Assembly (NCBI GenBank): GCA_937136455.1
Contig: CAKZOO010000074.1
Coordinates: 1-64,000 of the forward strand
DNA length: 64,000 bases
Reading direction: 5' to 3'
From: an uncultured Flavobacteriaceae bacterium
GTDB lineage: Bacteria; Bacteroidota; Bacteroidia; Flavobacteriales; Flavobacteriaceae
A program made the translations under genes and the position numbers. Every line of letters begins with the position of its first letter. The first letter of the stretch is position 1. The notes beneath the pieces are model-generated. The model saw only the letters and a program-made list of their open reading frames with translations. It was not told where the DNA came from and did not search any database. This document shows positions 27,599 through 36,841 of the stretch, one piece after another.

Positions 27599-28564
27599 TT
27601 GAAATTAAGTAGAGAAATAAAAACAGCAATTGTTGGAATAGGTGGAATTCTTTTGTTTATCCTTGGATTTACGTATCTCAAATCAAGTCCCATATTCGAC
27701 AAAAATATTCAGATTTTCGCGGTTTATGACAACGTTGGAGGATTGCAAACTGGAAATACTGTTTCAATTAATGGATATAAAGTAGGACAGGTAAAAAGCA
27801 TCAATTTTTTAGATAGAACAGGAAAACTTATTGTAACCATGTCTATTGACGATAGCTTTAAATTTTCTAAGCATTCGATAGCAGAATTATTTGATACAGG
27901 TATCATTGGAGGAAAGGGAATTCAAATTGTTCCTGATTTAGATCCAAACAGTCCAGTTGTAGTTCAAGGGGATACTTTGGTTTCTTCTGTTAAACCAGGT
28001 ATAACCGAATTAGTTCAACAACAATTAAATCCTTTACAACTCAAAGTTGAGAATATTATTTCTAATGCTGATTCACTCTTGGTAGGGGTCAATAAACTAT
28101 TAGATCCTGCTACTCGTAAAAACCTTCAAGAAGGAATTAATGGAATTAACGATCTTATCCAAAGTTTGGCTCAAACCAATAGAACAATTAATGACGTATT
28201 GTTAGATAACAAATCTTCAATTGACAGTAGTTTGACGGCGATGAATCAAACGATGAATAATTTGTCCCATATTACAGACACCATAGCGAATATGGGTCTG
28301 GACCAATCTTTACATCAGTTGTCTTCCTCACTTCAAAGTATTAATGCAATTTTAGCTGATGTCGAATCAGGTGAAGGAAATTTAGGCAAACTAGCAAAAG
28401 AGGAGGATCTCTATGAAAACCTAGAAAAATCAACAAGAGAACTCAGTCTTCTATTACAGGATTTAAGACTCAATCCTAAACGCTACATCAATGTTTCTGT
28501 TTTTGGTAAAAAACAGAAGGATTACGAGCTACCTGAAAATGATCCAGCAAATCTAAAACAATAG
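27599..28564 (+). CDS. MlaD/MCE-family lipid-transport protein
   Basis: 321 residues from a TTG start (MKLSREIKTA). One N-terminal membrane helix (about 9-27), then the MCE domain at about 37-112 (YDNVGGLQTGNTVSINGYKV segments; IIGGKGIQIVPD), then a long helical tail (about 140-280) rich in Asn, Ser and Leu. MCE proteins form hexameric rings or tubes in the periplasm that carry phospholipids between the membranes. No MlaE or MlaF gene is nearby, so its ABC partner must be elsewhere. It lies 51 bases after the amidase gene. Confidence 0.9.
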   Translation: MKLSREIKTAIVGIGGILLFILGFTYLKSSPIFDKNIQIFAVYDNVGGLQTGNTVSINGYKVGQVKSINFLDRTGKLIVTMSIDDSFKFSKHSIAELFDTGIIGGKGIQIVPDLDPNSPVVVQGDTLVSSVKPGITELVQQQLNPLQLKVENIISNADSLLVGVNKLLDPATRKNLQEGINGINDLIQSLAQTNRTINDVLLDNKSSIDSSLTAMNQTMNNLSHITDTIANMGLDQSLHQLSSSLQSINAILADVESGEGNLGKLAKEEDLYENLEKSTRELSLLLQDLRLNPKRYINVSVFGKKQKDYELPENDPANLKQ

Positions 28565-28566
28565 AG

Positions 28567-29877
28567 ATGCACTACCTACCCAATATTCTATTTGTAATTG
28601 CCTTAGCATTTGGAATAGGCTTCTTTGTTCGCAATGTCAAACGCCTTAAAGCTTCAATATTTCAGGCAAAACCTCTTGAAGTTAACGATCATAAAAGCGA
28701 ACGTCTAAAGCAGATGTTCAGAATTGCCATAGGGCAGTCAAAGATGGTTAATAAACCCATTGCTGGTTTATTGCACATTGTAGTCTATGTAGGTTTTATC
28801 ATCATTAATATAGAGGTGTTAGAAATTGTTCTAGATGGAGTCTTGGGAACGCATCGAATTTTTGCACCCTTAGGAACATTCTATAATGTATTAATTGCAA
28901 GCTTTGAAATTTTAGCTGTTGGAGTCATCCTCTCGGTACTCATTTTTTGGATTCGCAGAAATATCATCCGTATCAATCGATTTATCAAATCTGAAATGAC
29001 AGGATGGCCAAAATTAGATGCCAATCTGATTCTCTATATCGAATTGGTATTGATGTCTTTATTTTTGATCATGAATGCCGCAGATTTAAGTCTTCAACAA
29101 ATAGGTGCAGAGCACTATCAACTGGCGGGAAGTTTCCCAGTAGCTTCTTTGTTTTTGCCCTTATTTGAATCATTTTCAGTCGATCAATTAATTTTTATTG
29201 AACGAACTGCTTGGTGGTTGCATATTTTGGGTATACTAGCATTTTTAAACTACCTCTATTATTCAAAACACTTACACATTTTACTAGCTTTCCCTAATAC
29301 GTATTACGGTAAGCTTACACCAAAGGGGCAACTTTCAAATGATTCTCAAGTAGCTTCAGAAGTAGCTCAAATGATGGATCCCAGTTTTGATCCCTATGCT
29401 GCACCTGCTGCTGACGCTCCAATTCCGGAGCCATTTGGAGCTTCAGATGTGGATGAGTTAAATTGGGTACAGCTTATGAATGCCTATAGTTGTACGGAGT
29501 GTGGTAGATGTACTGCATCTTGTCCTGCTAACCTCACAGGTAAAAAATTATCTCCTCGACACATCATGATGAAAGTTCGTGATCGAGCACATGAAAAGAG
29601 TACTTTAAAAAGACAGGGAGCAACGGATACAAAGAAACTTTTAGGAGACTATATCACCCCAGAAGAGCTTTGGGCCTGTACCAGCTGTAATGCCTGTGTA
29701 GAAGCCTGTCCAATTAGTATAGATCCGCTCTCGATCATTATCGATATGAGACGCTATTTAGTTATGGAACAATCAGCAGCTCCTACAGAGCTCAATTCCA
29801 TGATGACCAATGTTGAAACCAACGGAGCCCCATGGCCTTTTAATCAATTAGATAGAGCAAACTGGACGAATGAGTAA
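28567..29877 (+). CDS. Membrane Fe-S oxidoreductase, HdrD/GlpC-like, with two 4Fe-4S motifs
   Basis: 436 residues. The first 240 hold about five membrane helices like a nitrate-reductase gamma or HdrE-type cytochrome b subunit. Then come two ferredoxin motifs: C309-x2-C312-x2-C315-x3-C319 (CTECGRCTASCP) and C371-x2-C374-x2-C377-x3-C381 (CTSCNACVEACP). The next gene, overlapping by 8 bases, supplies the CCG domains, so the pair looks like a split heterodisulfide-reductase-type unit. It probably passes electrons between a quinone and a soluble acceptor. The acceptor is unknown. Confidence 0.85.
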   Translation: MHYLPNILFVIALAFGIGFFVRNVKRLKASIFQAKPLEVNDHKSERLKQMFRIAIGQSKMVNKPIAGLLHIVVYVGFIIINIEVLEIVLDGVLGTHRIFAPLGTFYNVLIASFEILAVGVILSVLIFWIRRNIIRINRFIKSEMTGWPKLDANLILYIELVLMSLFLIMNAADLSLQQIGAEHYQLAGSFPVASLFLPLFESFSVDQLIFIERTAWWLHILGILAFLNYLYYSKHLHILLAFPNTYYGKLTPKGQLSNDSQVASEVAQMMDPSFDPYAAPAADAPIPEPFGASDVDELNWVQLMNAYSCTECGRCTASCPANLTGKKLSPRHIMMKVRDRAHEKSTLKRQGATDTKKLLGDYITPEELWACTSCNACVEACPISIDPLSIIIDMRRYLVMEQSAAPTELNSMMTNVETNGAPWPFNQLDRANWTNE

Positions 29878-30664
29878 CGAACAATTAAATATACCGACAA
29901 TGGCAGAACTCTTTACTCAAGGAAAGGAAATTGAAGTTCTTTTCTGGGTGGGTTGTGCTGGAAGTTTTGACGATAGAGCGAAGAAAATCACCAAAGCTTT
30001 TGCTAAACTTTTGATAGAAGCTAAGGTAGCATTTGCAATTTTGGGACAGGAAGAGACTTGTACCGGAGATCCTGCAAAACGAACTGGAAATGAGTTTATG
30101 TTTCAGATGCAAGCAGCAACAAACATTCAAGTTTTAAATTCTTACGGTATTAAAAGAATTGTGACTACTTGTCCTCATTGTTTCAATACCCTTAAAAACG
30201 AATATCCTGAGCTAGGAGGAAATTATCAAGTTGTTCACCATACCCAGTTTTTAAATGAATTGTTGGAAACAGGAAGATTGCAGATCGAAGGAGGAACGTT
30301 CAAAGGAAAAAAAATAACCTATCACGACGCCTGTTATTTAGGAAGAGCCAATGGAGTATACGAGGCGCCTAGAAGGTTGATAGAAGCGTTAGATGCTGAA
30401 CTAGTTGAAATGAAACGCTGTAAGCAAAATGGATTGTGTTGTGGTGCTGGTGGTGCTCAGATGTTTAAAGAATCAGAGTCTGGAGACAAAGAAATTAATG
30501 TAGAACGCGCTCAAGAAGCTATTCAAACAAAAGCGACTACGATCGCATCTGCTTGTCCATTTTGCAATACAATGCTCACCGACGGAGTTAAATCAGAAGA
30601 AAAAGAAGGTGAATTTAAAGTGATGGATATCGCTGAACTAATTGCAAATGCTAAAGACTTATAA
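29870..30664 (+). CDS. CCG-domain Fe-S protein (HdrB/GlpC C-terminal-like)
   Basis: 264 residues with two cysteine-rich CCG repeats: VGCAGSFDDRA, TTCPHCFNTLKNEYP, then HDACYLGRANG, LCCGAGGAQMF and ACPFCNTM. In HdrB such repeats bind a non-cubane 4Fe-4S cluster that reduces disulfides; in GlpC-type proteins they serve electron transfer. No membrane segment is present. It overlaps the membrane Fe-S gene by 8 bases, and the two likely form a complex at the inner membrane. A link to bacillithiol disulfide is tempting because bshA is in the same operon, but that is speculation. Confidence 0.85.
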   Translation: MSNEQLNIPTMAELFTQGKEIEVLFWVGCAGSFDDRAKKITKAFAKLLIEAKVAFAILGQEETCTGDPAKRTGNEFMFQMQAATNIQVLNSYGIKRIVTTCPHCFNTLKNEYPELGGNYQVVHHTQFLNELLETGRLQIEGGTFKGKKITYHDACYLGRANGVYEAPRRLIEALDAELVEMKRCKQNGLCCGAGGAQMFKESESGDKEINVERAQEAIQTKATTIASACPFCNTMLTDGVKSEEKEGEFKVMDIAELIANAKDL

Positions 30665-30666
30665 TC

Positions 30667-31149
30667 ATGTATGTCAATTTTAACGACCTAGCAGATGATG
30701 CTAGAATATGGATTTACCAATCCAATAGATCTCTGACGGATCAAGAGCAAGAAGAAGTTAATACAGATCTTAAAAACTTCTTGGAACAGTGGACTGCTCA
30801 TGGAAAAGATTTGAAGGCAGGTTTTGAACTCAAGTACAAGCGTTTTATCATTATCGGTCTCGATGCTCAAACGCTGGCGTCTGGTTGTTCTATTGACGCT
30901 TCGGTTCACTTTATTCAAGAATTGGAAAAGAAGTATGAAATCGATCTTTTAGACCGTATGAATGTGAGTTTTAAGCAAGGGGATTTTATAGCCTATAAGA
31001 CTTTAAAAGACTTTAAAGCCATGGCTAAAAATAAGTCTGTATCAAAAAACACCGTAGTTTTTAATAATCTTGTCGCTACTAAAGCTGAGTACCTCGATCA
31101 TTGGGAAGTTCCAGCTTCAGAAAGCTGGCATTCCAATTTTGTAAAATAA
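30667..31149 (+). CDS. Conserved Bacteroidota protein of unknown function
   Basis: 160 residues, soluble, no signal peptide. I recall relatives being labelled ABC transporter ATPase in databases, but no Walker A (GxxxxGKS/T), signature or Walker B motif is present, so that label is not supported. Visible features are two hydrophobic strands (KRFIIIGLDAQ and NTVVFNNLVAT) and a central acidic helix. It starts 2 bases after the CCG gene and its stop abuts the GH3 gene, so it is certainly translated as part of this operon. Confidence 0.8.
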   Translation: MYVNFNDLADDARIWIYQSNRSLTDQEQEEVNTDLKNFLEQWTAHGKDLKAGFELKYKRFIIIGLDAQTLASGCSIDASVHFIQELEKKYEIDLLDRMNVSFKQGDFIAYKTLKDFKAMAKNKSVSKNTVVFNNLVATKAEYLDHWEVPASESWHSNFVK

Positions 31150-32820
31150 ATGAAGCAATTCCCTCTACTTTTTTTAAGTTTTATACTTCTTTCTTCTTGC
31201 CAGGAAGATCCTGAGGTAATTTATCGCAAACAACGCGCTCATTGGGTTGATTCAACCTATGCCCAATTAAATATCGATCAAAAAATAGGACAATTATTTA
31301 TGTTGGGGTTGACCTCTAACGATCACGATAGTATTGTGCAAAAGGTAGTTGATGATGTAAAGAAATACGAGGTTGGTGGCCTGGCCTTTTTGGTTGGAAC
31401 TCCTGAACGTCAAGTAGCGATTACCAATGAAATACAATCCAATGCTAACATCCCACTTTTAATAGCACTCGATGCGGAGTGGGGGGCTGCAATGCGTTTT
31501 AAAGATGAGGAAGGTTTTCCATGGCCTATGGCAATGGGTGCACTTACAGACAATTCATTGGTTGAAAAAGCCGGTTATATGATAGGAGAAGAACTCAGAA
31601 GAACTGGAGTTCATATGAATTTTGCTCCTGTAGCTGATATCAATATCAATCCAAATAACCCCATCATTGGAAATCGATCTTTTGGATCTCATCTACAAAA
31701 TGTCACCGAGAAAGCTTCTGCTTATGCTAGAGGATTAAGGGCTGCATCCGTACTGTCTTGTACAAAGCATTTTCCTGGTCATGGAGACACGGACATGGAT
31801 TCTCATAAAACTTTGCCTCAACTGACATTCAACAGACAACGACTGGATTCAATTGAACTTTTTCCTTATAAATCAGGCTTGTTATCACAGGTAGATGCGG
31901 TTATGGTAGCTCATTTAGACATTCCATCATTAACTGAAGAGGCAGGAGTTCCTGCATCACTTTCTTCAAAGGTGGTCAATGGAATCCTTAAGACTGATTT
32001 GGGCTATGAGGGTCTTGTAATAACAGATGCTTTAAATATGAAAGGGGTTACCCTCATCGCTGATGAAGGTGATGCTGAATTAGAGGCATTTAAAGCCGGA
32101 AATGATATTTTATTGGTTCCAGTAGACGTTGAGAAAGGGCTTCAAAAAATAAAAGAGGCTTATATGGATTCAGTGATCACTGAAGATCGTTTAGCTCATT
32201 CAGTAAAGAAAATTCTTTCAAGTAAATACGATAGGGGATTAAATAAACCTTTCAAAAAGCTTCAAATTGATTCGATCAGAAGGTATTACAATTCAAATCC
32301 CAATACTTTACTTCGCTATTTAATTTTGGAAAATGCGATTACCTATGTTTCCAATACTAAGAAATACGAACCGATAAAAGCAGGAGCTAAGACTGCCTTA
32401 GTTCACCTAGGAGATACTCCTGGATATCGTTTTAGACACGAAGTGATGTCAAATGGGGCAATTTTCTTTGAAAACAATCAGCTCACTGAAGAAAACCTCA
32501 AAGATTTTGATGTGATTGTAATAGGGTATCACAAAAATGATGCTTCACCCTATAAATCTTATAAATTTACAACTGAAGAGATCGAGCTATTGAAACGACT
32601 TACGAATATGGGTAAAGAGGTGTATCTCAATGTGTTTACATCTCCTTATGCATTAAAAGACATCGATTTTATCGATGATTTTAAAGCGATTCTCGTAGGG
32701 TATATGAATGATGATTTCGTTCAATTAAAGATGTTAGAAGTGCTTTCAGGAACATTAGAACCTAAAGGAAGTTTGCCAATTTCATTGCCTAATTTAGAAT
32801 TATCCAAAAACAATTTATAA
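31150..32820 (+). CDS. Glycoside hydrolase family 3 lipoprotein (NagZ-like beta-N-acetylhexosaminidase)
   Basis: 556 residues. Lipoprotein signal with lipobox LSSC (cysteine at 17). GH3 N-terminal barrel: KHFPGHGDTDMDSH, the NagZ-specific His-Asp motif, and nucleophile aspartate in VITDALNMKGV. After about residue 380 a GH3 C-terminal-like alpha/beta domain continues. The NagZ group removes GlcNAc from muropeptides; the lipoprotein form would act at the periplasm or surface. Function at the level of hexosaminidase is likely. It shares the operon with the amidase, so both may serve wall turnover. Confidence 0.88.
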   Translation: MKQFPLLFLSFILLSSCQEDPEVIYRKQRAHWVDSTYAQLNIDQKIGQLFMLGLTSNDHDSIVQKVVDDVKKYEVGGLAFLVGTPERQVAITNEIQSNANIPLLIALDAEWGAAMRFKDEEGFPWPMAMGALTDNSLVEKAGYMIGEELRRTGVHMNFAPVADININPNNPIIGNRSFGSHLQNVTEKASAYARGLRAASVLSCTKHFPGHGDTDMDSHKTLPQLTFNRQRLDSIELFPYKSGLLSQVDAVMVAHLDIPSLTEEAGVPASLSSKVVNGILKTDLGYEGLVITDALNMKGVTLIADEGDAELEAFKAGNDILLVPVDVEKGLQKIKEAYMDSVITEDRLAHSVKKILSSKYDRGLNKPFKKLQIDSIRRYYNSNPNTLLRYLILENAITYVSNTKKYEPIKAGAKTALVHLGDTPGYRFRHEVMSNGAIFFENNQLTEENLKDFDVIVIGYHKNDASPYKSYKFTTEEIELLKRLTNMGKEVYLNVFTSPYALKDIDFIDDFKAILVGYMNDDFVQLKMLEVLSGTLEPKGSLPISLPNLELSKNNL

Positions 32821-33954
32821 ATGAATCCTATGAAAATTGGTATTGTTTGTTATCCCACCTTTGGTGGTAGTGGTGTAGTGGCCACAGAACTCGGTAAGGC
32901 CCTTGCCGATAGAGGTCATGAAATCCATTTTATCAGTTACAAACAACCAGTTCGTTTGGAGCTTTTAAGTTCCAAGATACATTTTCACGAGGTTCACGTT
33001 CCCGACTATCCACTCTTTCACTATCAACCTTATGAGTTAGCGCTTTCGAGTAAACTTGTCGATATGGTTCAGTTACACCAGATTGAAGTTTTACACGTAC
33101 ACTATGCAATTCCTCATGCCTATGCGGGTTATATGGCCAAGCAAATGCTAGCAGAAAAGGGAATCAACATTCCGATGATTACGACCTTACACGGGACTGA
33201 CATTACACTTGTTGGAAGACATCCGAATTACAAACCAGCAGTGACTTTTAGTATCAATCACTCAGATATTGTAACCGCAGTAAGTGCTGATCTTAAAAGA
33301 AGTACATTGGAGCAATTTGAAATTCAAAAAGAGATTGAAGTCGTTCCAAACTTTATCGACATCACCAATTACGAGAAAACCAGTAAAGAATGTAAGCGTT
33401 CGATGATCGCTCAGGATCACGAACGAGTGATTTCACACATTTCTAATTTTAGAAAGGTGAAACACGTTCCCCATGTGGTTAAAGTGTTTCATCAAATACA
33501 GAAGGAAATTCCTTCAAAACTCGTTTTAGTTGGAGAGGGACCAGAGCGCGAAGCAGTGGAGCGTTTGGTGGATGAATTAGGTATTACAGATAAAGTACTT
33601 TTCTTAGGAAACTCATCTCAAGTAGATCGCGTATTGTGTTTTTCTGATTTATTTCTACTTCCTTCAAAATCAGAGAGTTTTGGTTTAGCGGCCCTAGAAG
33701 CGATGGCTAATAAAGTAGCGGTAGTTTCAAGTAATACTGGAGGAATTCCGGAGGTAAATATTCACGGCGAAACAGGATATTTAGCTGATGTTGGGGATAT
33801 CGATGCTATGGCAAAATACTCCATAGAAATTTTAAAAGACATTGAAACCTTAAGAGCATTTAAAAACAGAGCCTATGAAAAGGCTGCTGATTTTGATATT
33901 CTTAAAATACTTCCACAATATGAAGAGCTCTATAGGAGAGCTTTGAGTTTGTAG
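32821..33954 (+). CDS. bshA: N-acetyl-alpha-D-glucosaminyl L-malate synthase BshA
   Basis: 377 residues; ATG directly follows the stop of the GH3 gene, and a second ATG at 32830 (MKIGIVCYPTFGGSG) is the more usual family start. GT4 glycosyltransferase with two Rossmann domains; the CYPTFGGSGVVATELG glycine loop, HVHYAIPHA, TTLHGTDITLVG and the donor site ESFGLAALEAMA match BshA. It joins UDP-GlcNAc to L-malate, the first step of bacillithiol, the low-molecular-weight thiol of many Bacteroidota and Firmicutes. It ends the operon. Confidence 0.93.
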   Translation: MNPMKIGIVCYPTFGGSGVVATELGKALADRGHEIHFISYKQPVRLELLSSKIHFHEVHVPDYPLFHYQPYELALSSKLVDMVQLHQIEVLHVHYAIPHAYAGYMAKQMLAEKGINIPMITTLHGTDITLVGRHPNYKPAVTFSINHSDIVTAVSADLKRSTLEQFEIQKEIEVVPNFIDITNYEKTSKECKRSMIAQDHERVISHISNFRKVKHVPHVVKVFHQIQKEIPSKLVLVGEGPEREAVERLVDELGITDKVLFLGNSSQVDRVLCFSDLFLLPSKSESFGLAALEAMANKVAVVSSNTGGIPEVNIHGETGYLADVGDIDAMAKYSIEILKDIETLRAFKNRAYEKAADFDILKILPQYEELYRRALSL

Positions 33955-33972
33955 TAAATTACTTCTAGTTTT

Positions 33973-35298
33973 TTAGAGCTTGCCTATTTGATAGTATTCA
34001 AATCCGGTCTGTTGCATTTCGATCTCATTGTATTGATTTCTACCGTCAAATACAATAGGTTGCTTCATCAAATCTTTCATAAGATCTAAATCTGGAGCTC
34101 TAAAAGTTTTCCATTCAGTGAGTAAAATCATTGCATCAACTTCTTTTAAAGCATCGTATTTGTTTTGAGTATATTCGACTTCATAGGAATTCAAATAATG
34201 ATATTGAGCCTCATGGATAGCCTTAGGATCATAGGCTTTTATACGGGCACCTTTGTCGATTAAGGCTTTGATGACTTCAATAGAAGGAGCTTCACGCATA
34301 TCATCGGTTCCAGGTTTAAAAGCTAGTCCCCATACAGCAAAGCCATAGCCACTTAAATCTTCACCAAATCGCTTGACAATTTTAGATACTAAAACGGTTT
34401 TCTGATAGTTGTTAACCGATTCAACAGCTTTGATCAGCTGTGGTTCATATCCAACATCTAAGGCCGTTTTAGCTAAAGCCTTTACGTCTTTTGGAAAACA
34501 AGAGCCTCCATAACCCACACCGGGATAAATAAAACTATAACCGATTCTAGAATCAGATCCAATTCCAATGCGCACCTGGTTCACGTCAGCACCCACTCGC
34601 TCACAGATATTGGCAATTTCGTTCATAAATGAAATTTTTGTCGCTAGCATAGCATTAGCGACGTATTTGGTCATTTCAGCAGAACGAACATCCATAGTGA
34701 TGATACGATCGAAATTAAGCCTAAAAAAGGGTCTGTAGAGCTGTTTCATGAGCTCCAGGGCAGTTGGGTCATCCGATCCAATAATCACTCGATCTGGCTT
34801 CATAAAATCAGCAATAGCATCTCCTTCTTTTAAAAATTCAGGATTGGATACTACTGAGAATGAAATGGATTCATTTCGCTTGTCTAATTCAGATTGAACG
34901 ATTGCTTTAACACGATCAGCTGTTCCTACAGGTACAGTTGATTTATCAACCACAACAAGTGAAGAAGTCATCAGTTCACCAATGTTTTTAGCTACTTCTA
35001 AGACATAGGTCAAATCCGCTGCTTGATCTTCAGCTGTCGGAGTACCAACTGCAATAAAGACGAAGTCTGAATCTTCAATTGAATCTTTTAAAGATGTAGA
35101 AAAGTGAAGGTTTTGGTTCTCGACATTGCGAAGTACCATATCGCTTAAACCAGGTTCATAAATAGGAATGATTCCTTTTTTGAGCTGATTAATTTTATCT
35201 TCATTGATATCTACACAGACTACCTCATAGCCCATTTCAGCAAAACAGGTTCCGCTGACAAGGCCAACATATCCAGTACCAACTATAGTTATTTTCAT
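33973..35298 (-). CDS. ugd: UDP-glucose 6-dehydrogenase
   Basis: 441 residues. NAD-binding GTGYVGLVSG at residues 7-16, substrate loop and the catalytic cysteine in GVGYGGSCFPKDVKAL, then the UDP-binding C-terminal domain (GLAFKPGTDDMREAPS). It oxidises UDP-glucose to UDP-glucuronate for envelope or capsular sugars. It is monocistronic and convergent with bshA, with no clear terminator between them. Confidence 0.95.
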   Translation of the reverse strand: MKITIVGTGYVGLVSGTCFAEMGYEVVCVDINEDKINQLKKGIIPIYEPGLSDMVLRNVENQNLHFSTSLKDSIEDSDFVFIAVGTPTAEDQAADLTYVLEVAKNIGELMTSSLVVVDKSTVPVGTADRVKAIVQSELDKRNESISFSVVSNPEFLKEGDAIADFMKPDRVIIGSDDPTALELMKQLYRPFFRLNFDRIITMDVRSAEMTKYVANAMLATKISFMNEIANICERVGADVNQVRIGIGSDSRIGYSFIYPGVGYGGSCFPKDVKALAKTALDVGYEPQLIKAVESVNNYQKTVLVSKIVKRFGEDLSGYGFAVWGLAFKPGTDDMREAPSIEVIKALIDKGARIKAYDPKAIHEAQYHYLNSYEVEYTQNKYDALKEVDAMILLTEWKTFRAPDLDLMKDLMKQPIVFDGRNQYNEIEMQQTGFEYYQIGKL

Positions 35299-35365
35299 TG
35301 AATCTTCTTAATGACTTAGCAGGCTAATTTAAGAAGCTCTATGATAATCACCTAATAGTTATTGA

Positions 35366-36121
35366 TTAATATGGAGTTAAAAAGATTTTGTGAATCGTTG
35401 TTGCTGTATTGGCATACTCTGCTTTTGCAGCCATTTTAGTCCATTTAGGAGACTTGATAAACTTTTGCCAGTTTTCATCGTGTTCCTTCATGTCTTTAAA
35501 TTGGATCATATAGGTAAGACAAGGACGATTGGCTCCAGAAATTTGATCTCCAAAGAATACAGGGTGTAATCCAACTTCATAGAAAAGATCAAGTTCTTCT
35601 ACATTGAACATCTTTATTTTTCTTCTATTGGCATCTTCGCTATAGCTCTCATAGGTTCTGAGCTCAAATAAACCAGAATCAGATTTAATAGCGTCCATTT
35701 TAGCAAGTCCATCGAAAGCCAATAAGAGCATTGATTCAATTCTATCGTAGAGTTTTTCATCAATTTTCATAGCATTGTATGCGGCAGCATCTTTGAGGTA
35801 CTGCTCGTCTTTGTGCAATTCTTGAGCAGTTACGTAAGTGTCAGCATCTGGATATGCGATCAAAAACCAAAGCTTTGTTGGATCTGAATTTCCGAGTTCT
35901 TTAAAAAGAGCAGTATGTCTAATTCCTTTTCTTTTTAAAGTAGGAGTGAGTACTTCCTGAAGGTAAGCCGCTAACTTTCCAGTATTACCACCAGTTTTCA
36001 TGGTATAGGTTCTCAATTCATAGAGTTCTTTTGCATCCGAGTTAGTTTGTGCAAAACATCCTTGAGTAGCTATAAATACAATAGCTGCTAGAAGTAAAAT
36101 TTTCAAATAGAGGGGTTTCAT
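35366..36121 (-). CDS. Exported NIPSNAP-family protein
   Basis: 251 residues. Signal peptide at 1-25 (LLLAAIVFIATQGCFAQ region). Two NIPSNAP-like ferredoxin-fold halves: YELRTYTMKTGG at about 33-44 and FELRTYESYSED at about 146-157. The family is widespread and its activity is unknown; periplasmic copies are common in Bacteroidota. It diverges from the next plus-strand gene. Confidence 0.85.
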   Translation of the reverse strand: MKPLYLKILLLAAIVFIATQGCFAQTNSDAKELYELRTYTMKTGGNTGKLAAYLQEVLTPTLKRKGIRHTALFKELGNSDPTKLWFLIAYPDADTYVTAQELHKDEQYLKDAAAYNAMKIDEKLYDRIESMLLLAFDGLAKMDAIKSDSGLFELRTYESYSEDANRRKIKMFNVEELDLFYEVGLHPVFFGDQISGANRPCLTYMIQFKDMKEHDENWQKFIKSPKWTKMAAKAEYANTATTIHKIFLTPY

Positions 36122-36172
36122 AATTTCAAATTGTTTTAATTAATCAAATATAATACAAATAAATAAATTGTG

Positions 36173-36180
36173 TATATTTG
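36173..36180 (+). promoter_or_regulatory. -7 element (TATATTTG) before the 36.2 kb gene
   Basis: A perfect TAnnTTTG match 24 bases before the start codon. No TTG is found at the expected -33 distance. Confidence 0.5.
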
Positions 36181-36204
36181 ACGCATTAAATTAAAACTCT
36201 CATA

Positions 36205-36837
36205 ATGATAGTAAAAAGAATTTTCGTCCTATTTTTTTTGATAGCCTCATCGGCTTATTCTCAGTATGGATCTGTTGAATTAAACACAGGAGGATTTTCA
36301 TTAGTACCAGCATTTACGGATGATCAGCCTAATTTCATACTTAATTTAGGAACTTCAACTGACAAAAGAGTGACGGGAAGTTTGATTGCCAATATTCGTG
36401 TAGACGGAATGAAACCAAGAGGTGGAATTTTTATTACACGTTACAAATTAATCGACAAGAAACTCAAATTACACTTAGGAGCACATTTACCAGCTTTTCA
36501 GGTAGATGAGGATTATCATATGGATACATTTTTTGCTAGAGAAGTATTGGCAACCTATCAATTAAATGAATCGGTTGGTTTTACTGGAATGTTTATTCGT
36601 GGTACAGGAATGAATAACGACTTTAAGATGAAGCTCTTAAACTTTATGACCATTATTAGAAAAAACAGTTTTGTATTCACCACTCAAGTATACGGAATGG
36701 ACTTTGAAAACACCTATGGTCTTGCTCAAGCAGTGAGTTATACCCTATCACAGAAGATTTCTATCAATGGATTTGTAAACAAAACCCTATCGGATGGTTC
36801 TGTAATTAGTACTCTAGGATTGAGGTATCAAATGTAA
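36205..36837 (+). CDS. Small exported beta-rich protein of unknown function
   Basis: 210 residues. Signal peptide at 1-19 (IFVLFFLIASSAYSQ). The mature part consists of short alternating strands with glycine and aromatic residues and ends in GLRYQM, suggesting a small outer-membrane barrel. I recognise no family. It stands alone between divergent and convergent neighbours. Confidence 0.75.
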   Translation: MIVKRIFVLFFLIASSAYSQYGSVELNTGGFSLVPAFTDDQPNFILNLGTSTDKRVTGSLIANIRVDGMKPRGGIFITRYKLIDKKLKLHLGAHLPAFQVDEDYHMDTFFAREVLATYQLNESVGFTGMFIRGTGMNNDFKMKLLNFMTIIRKNSFVFTTQVYGMDFENTYGLAQAVSYTLSQKISINGFVNKTLSDGSVISTLGLRYQM

Positions 36838-36841
36838 TTGA

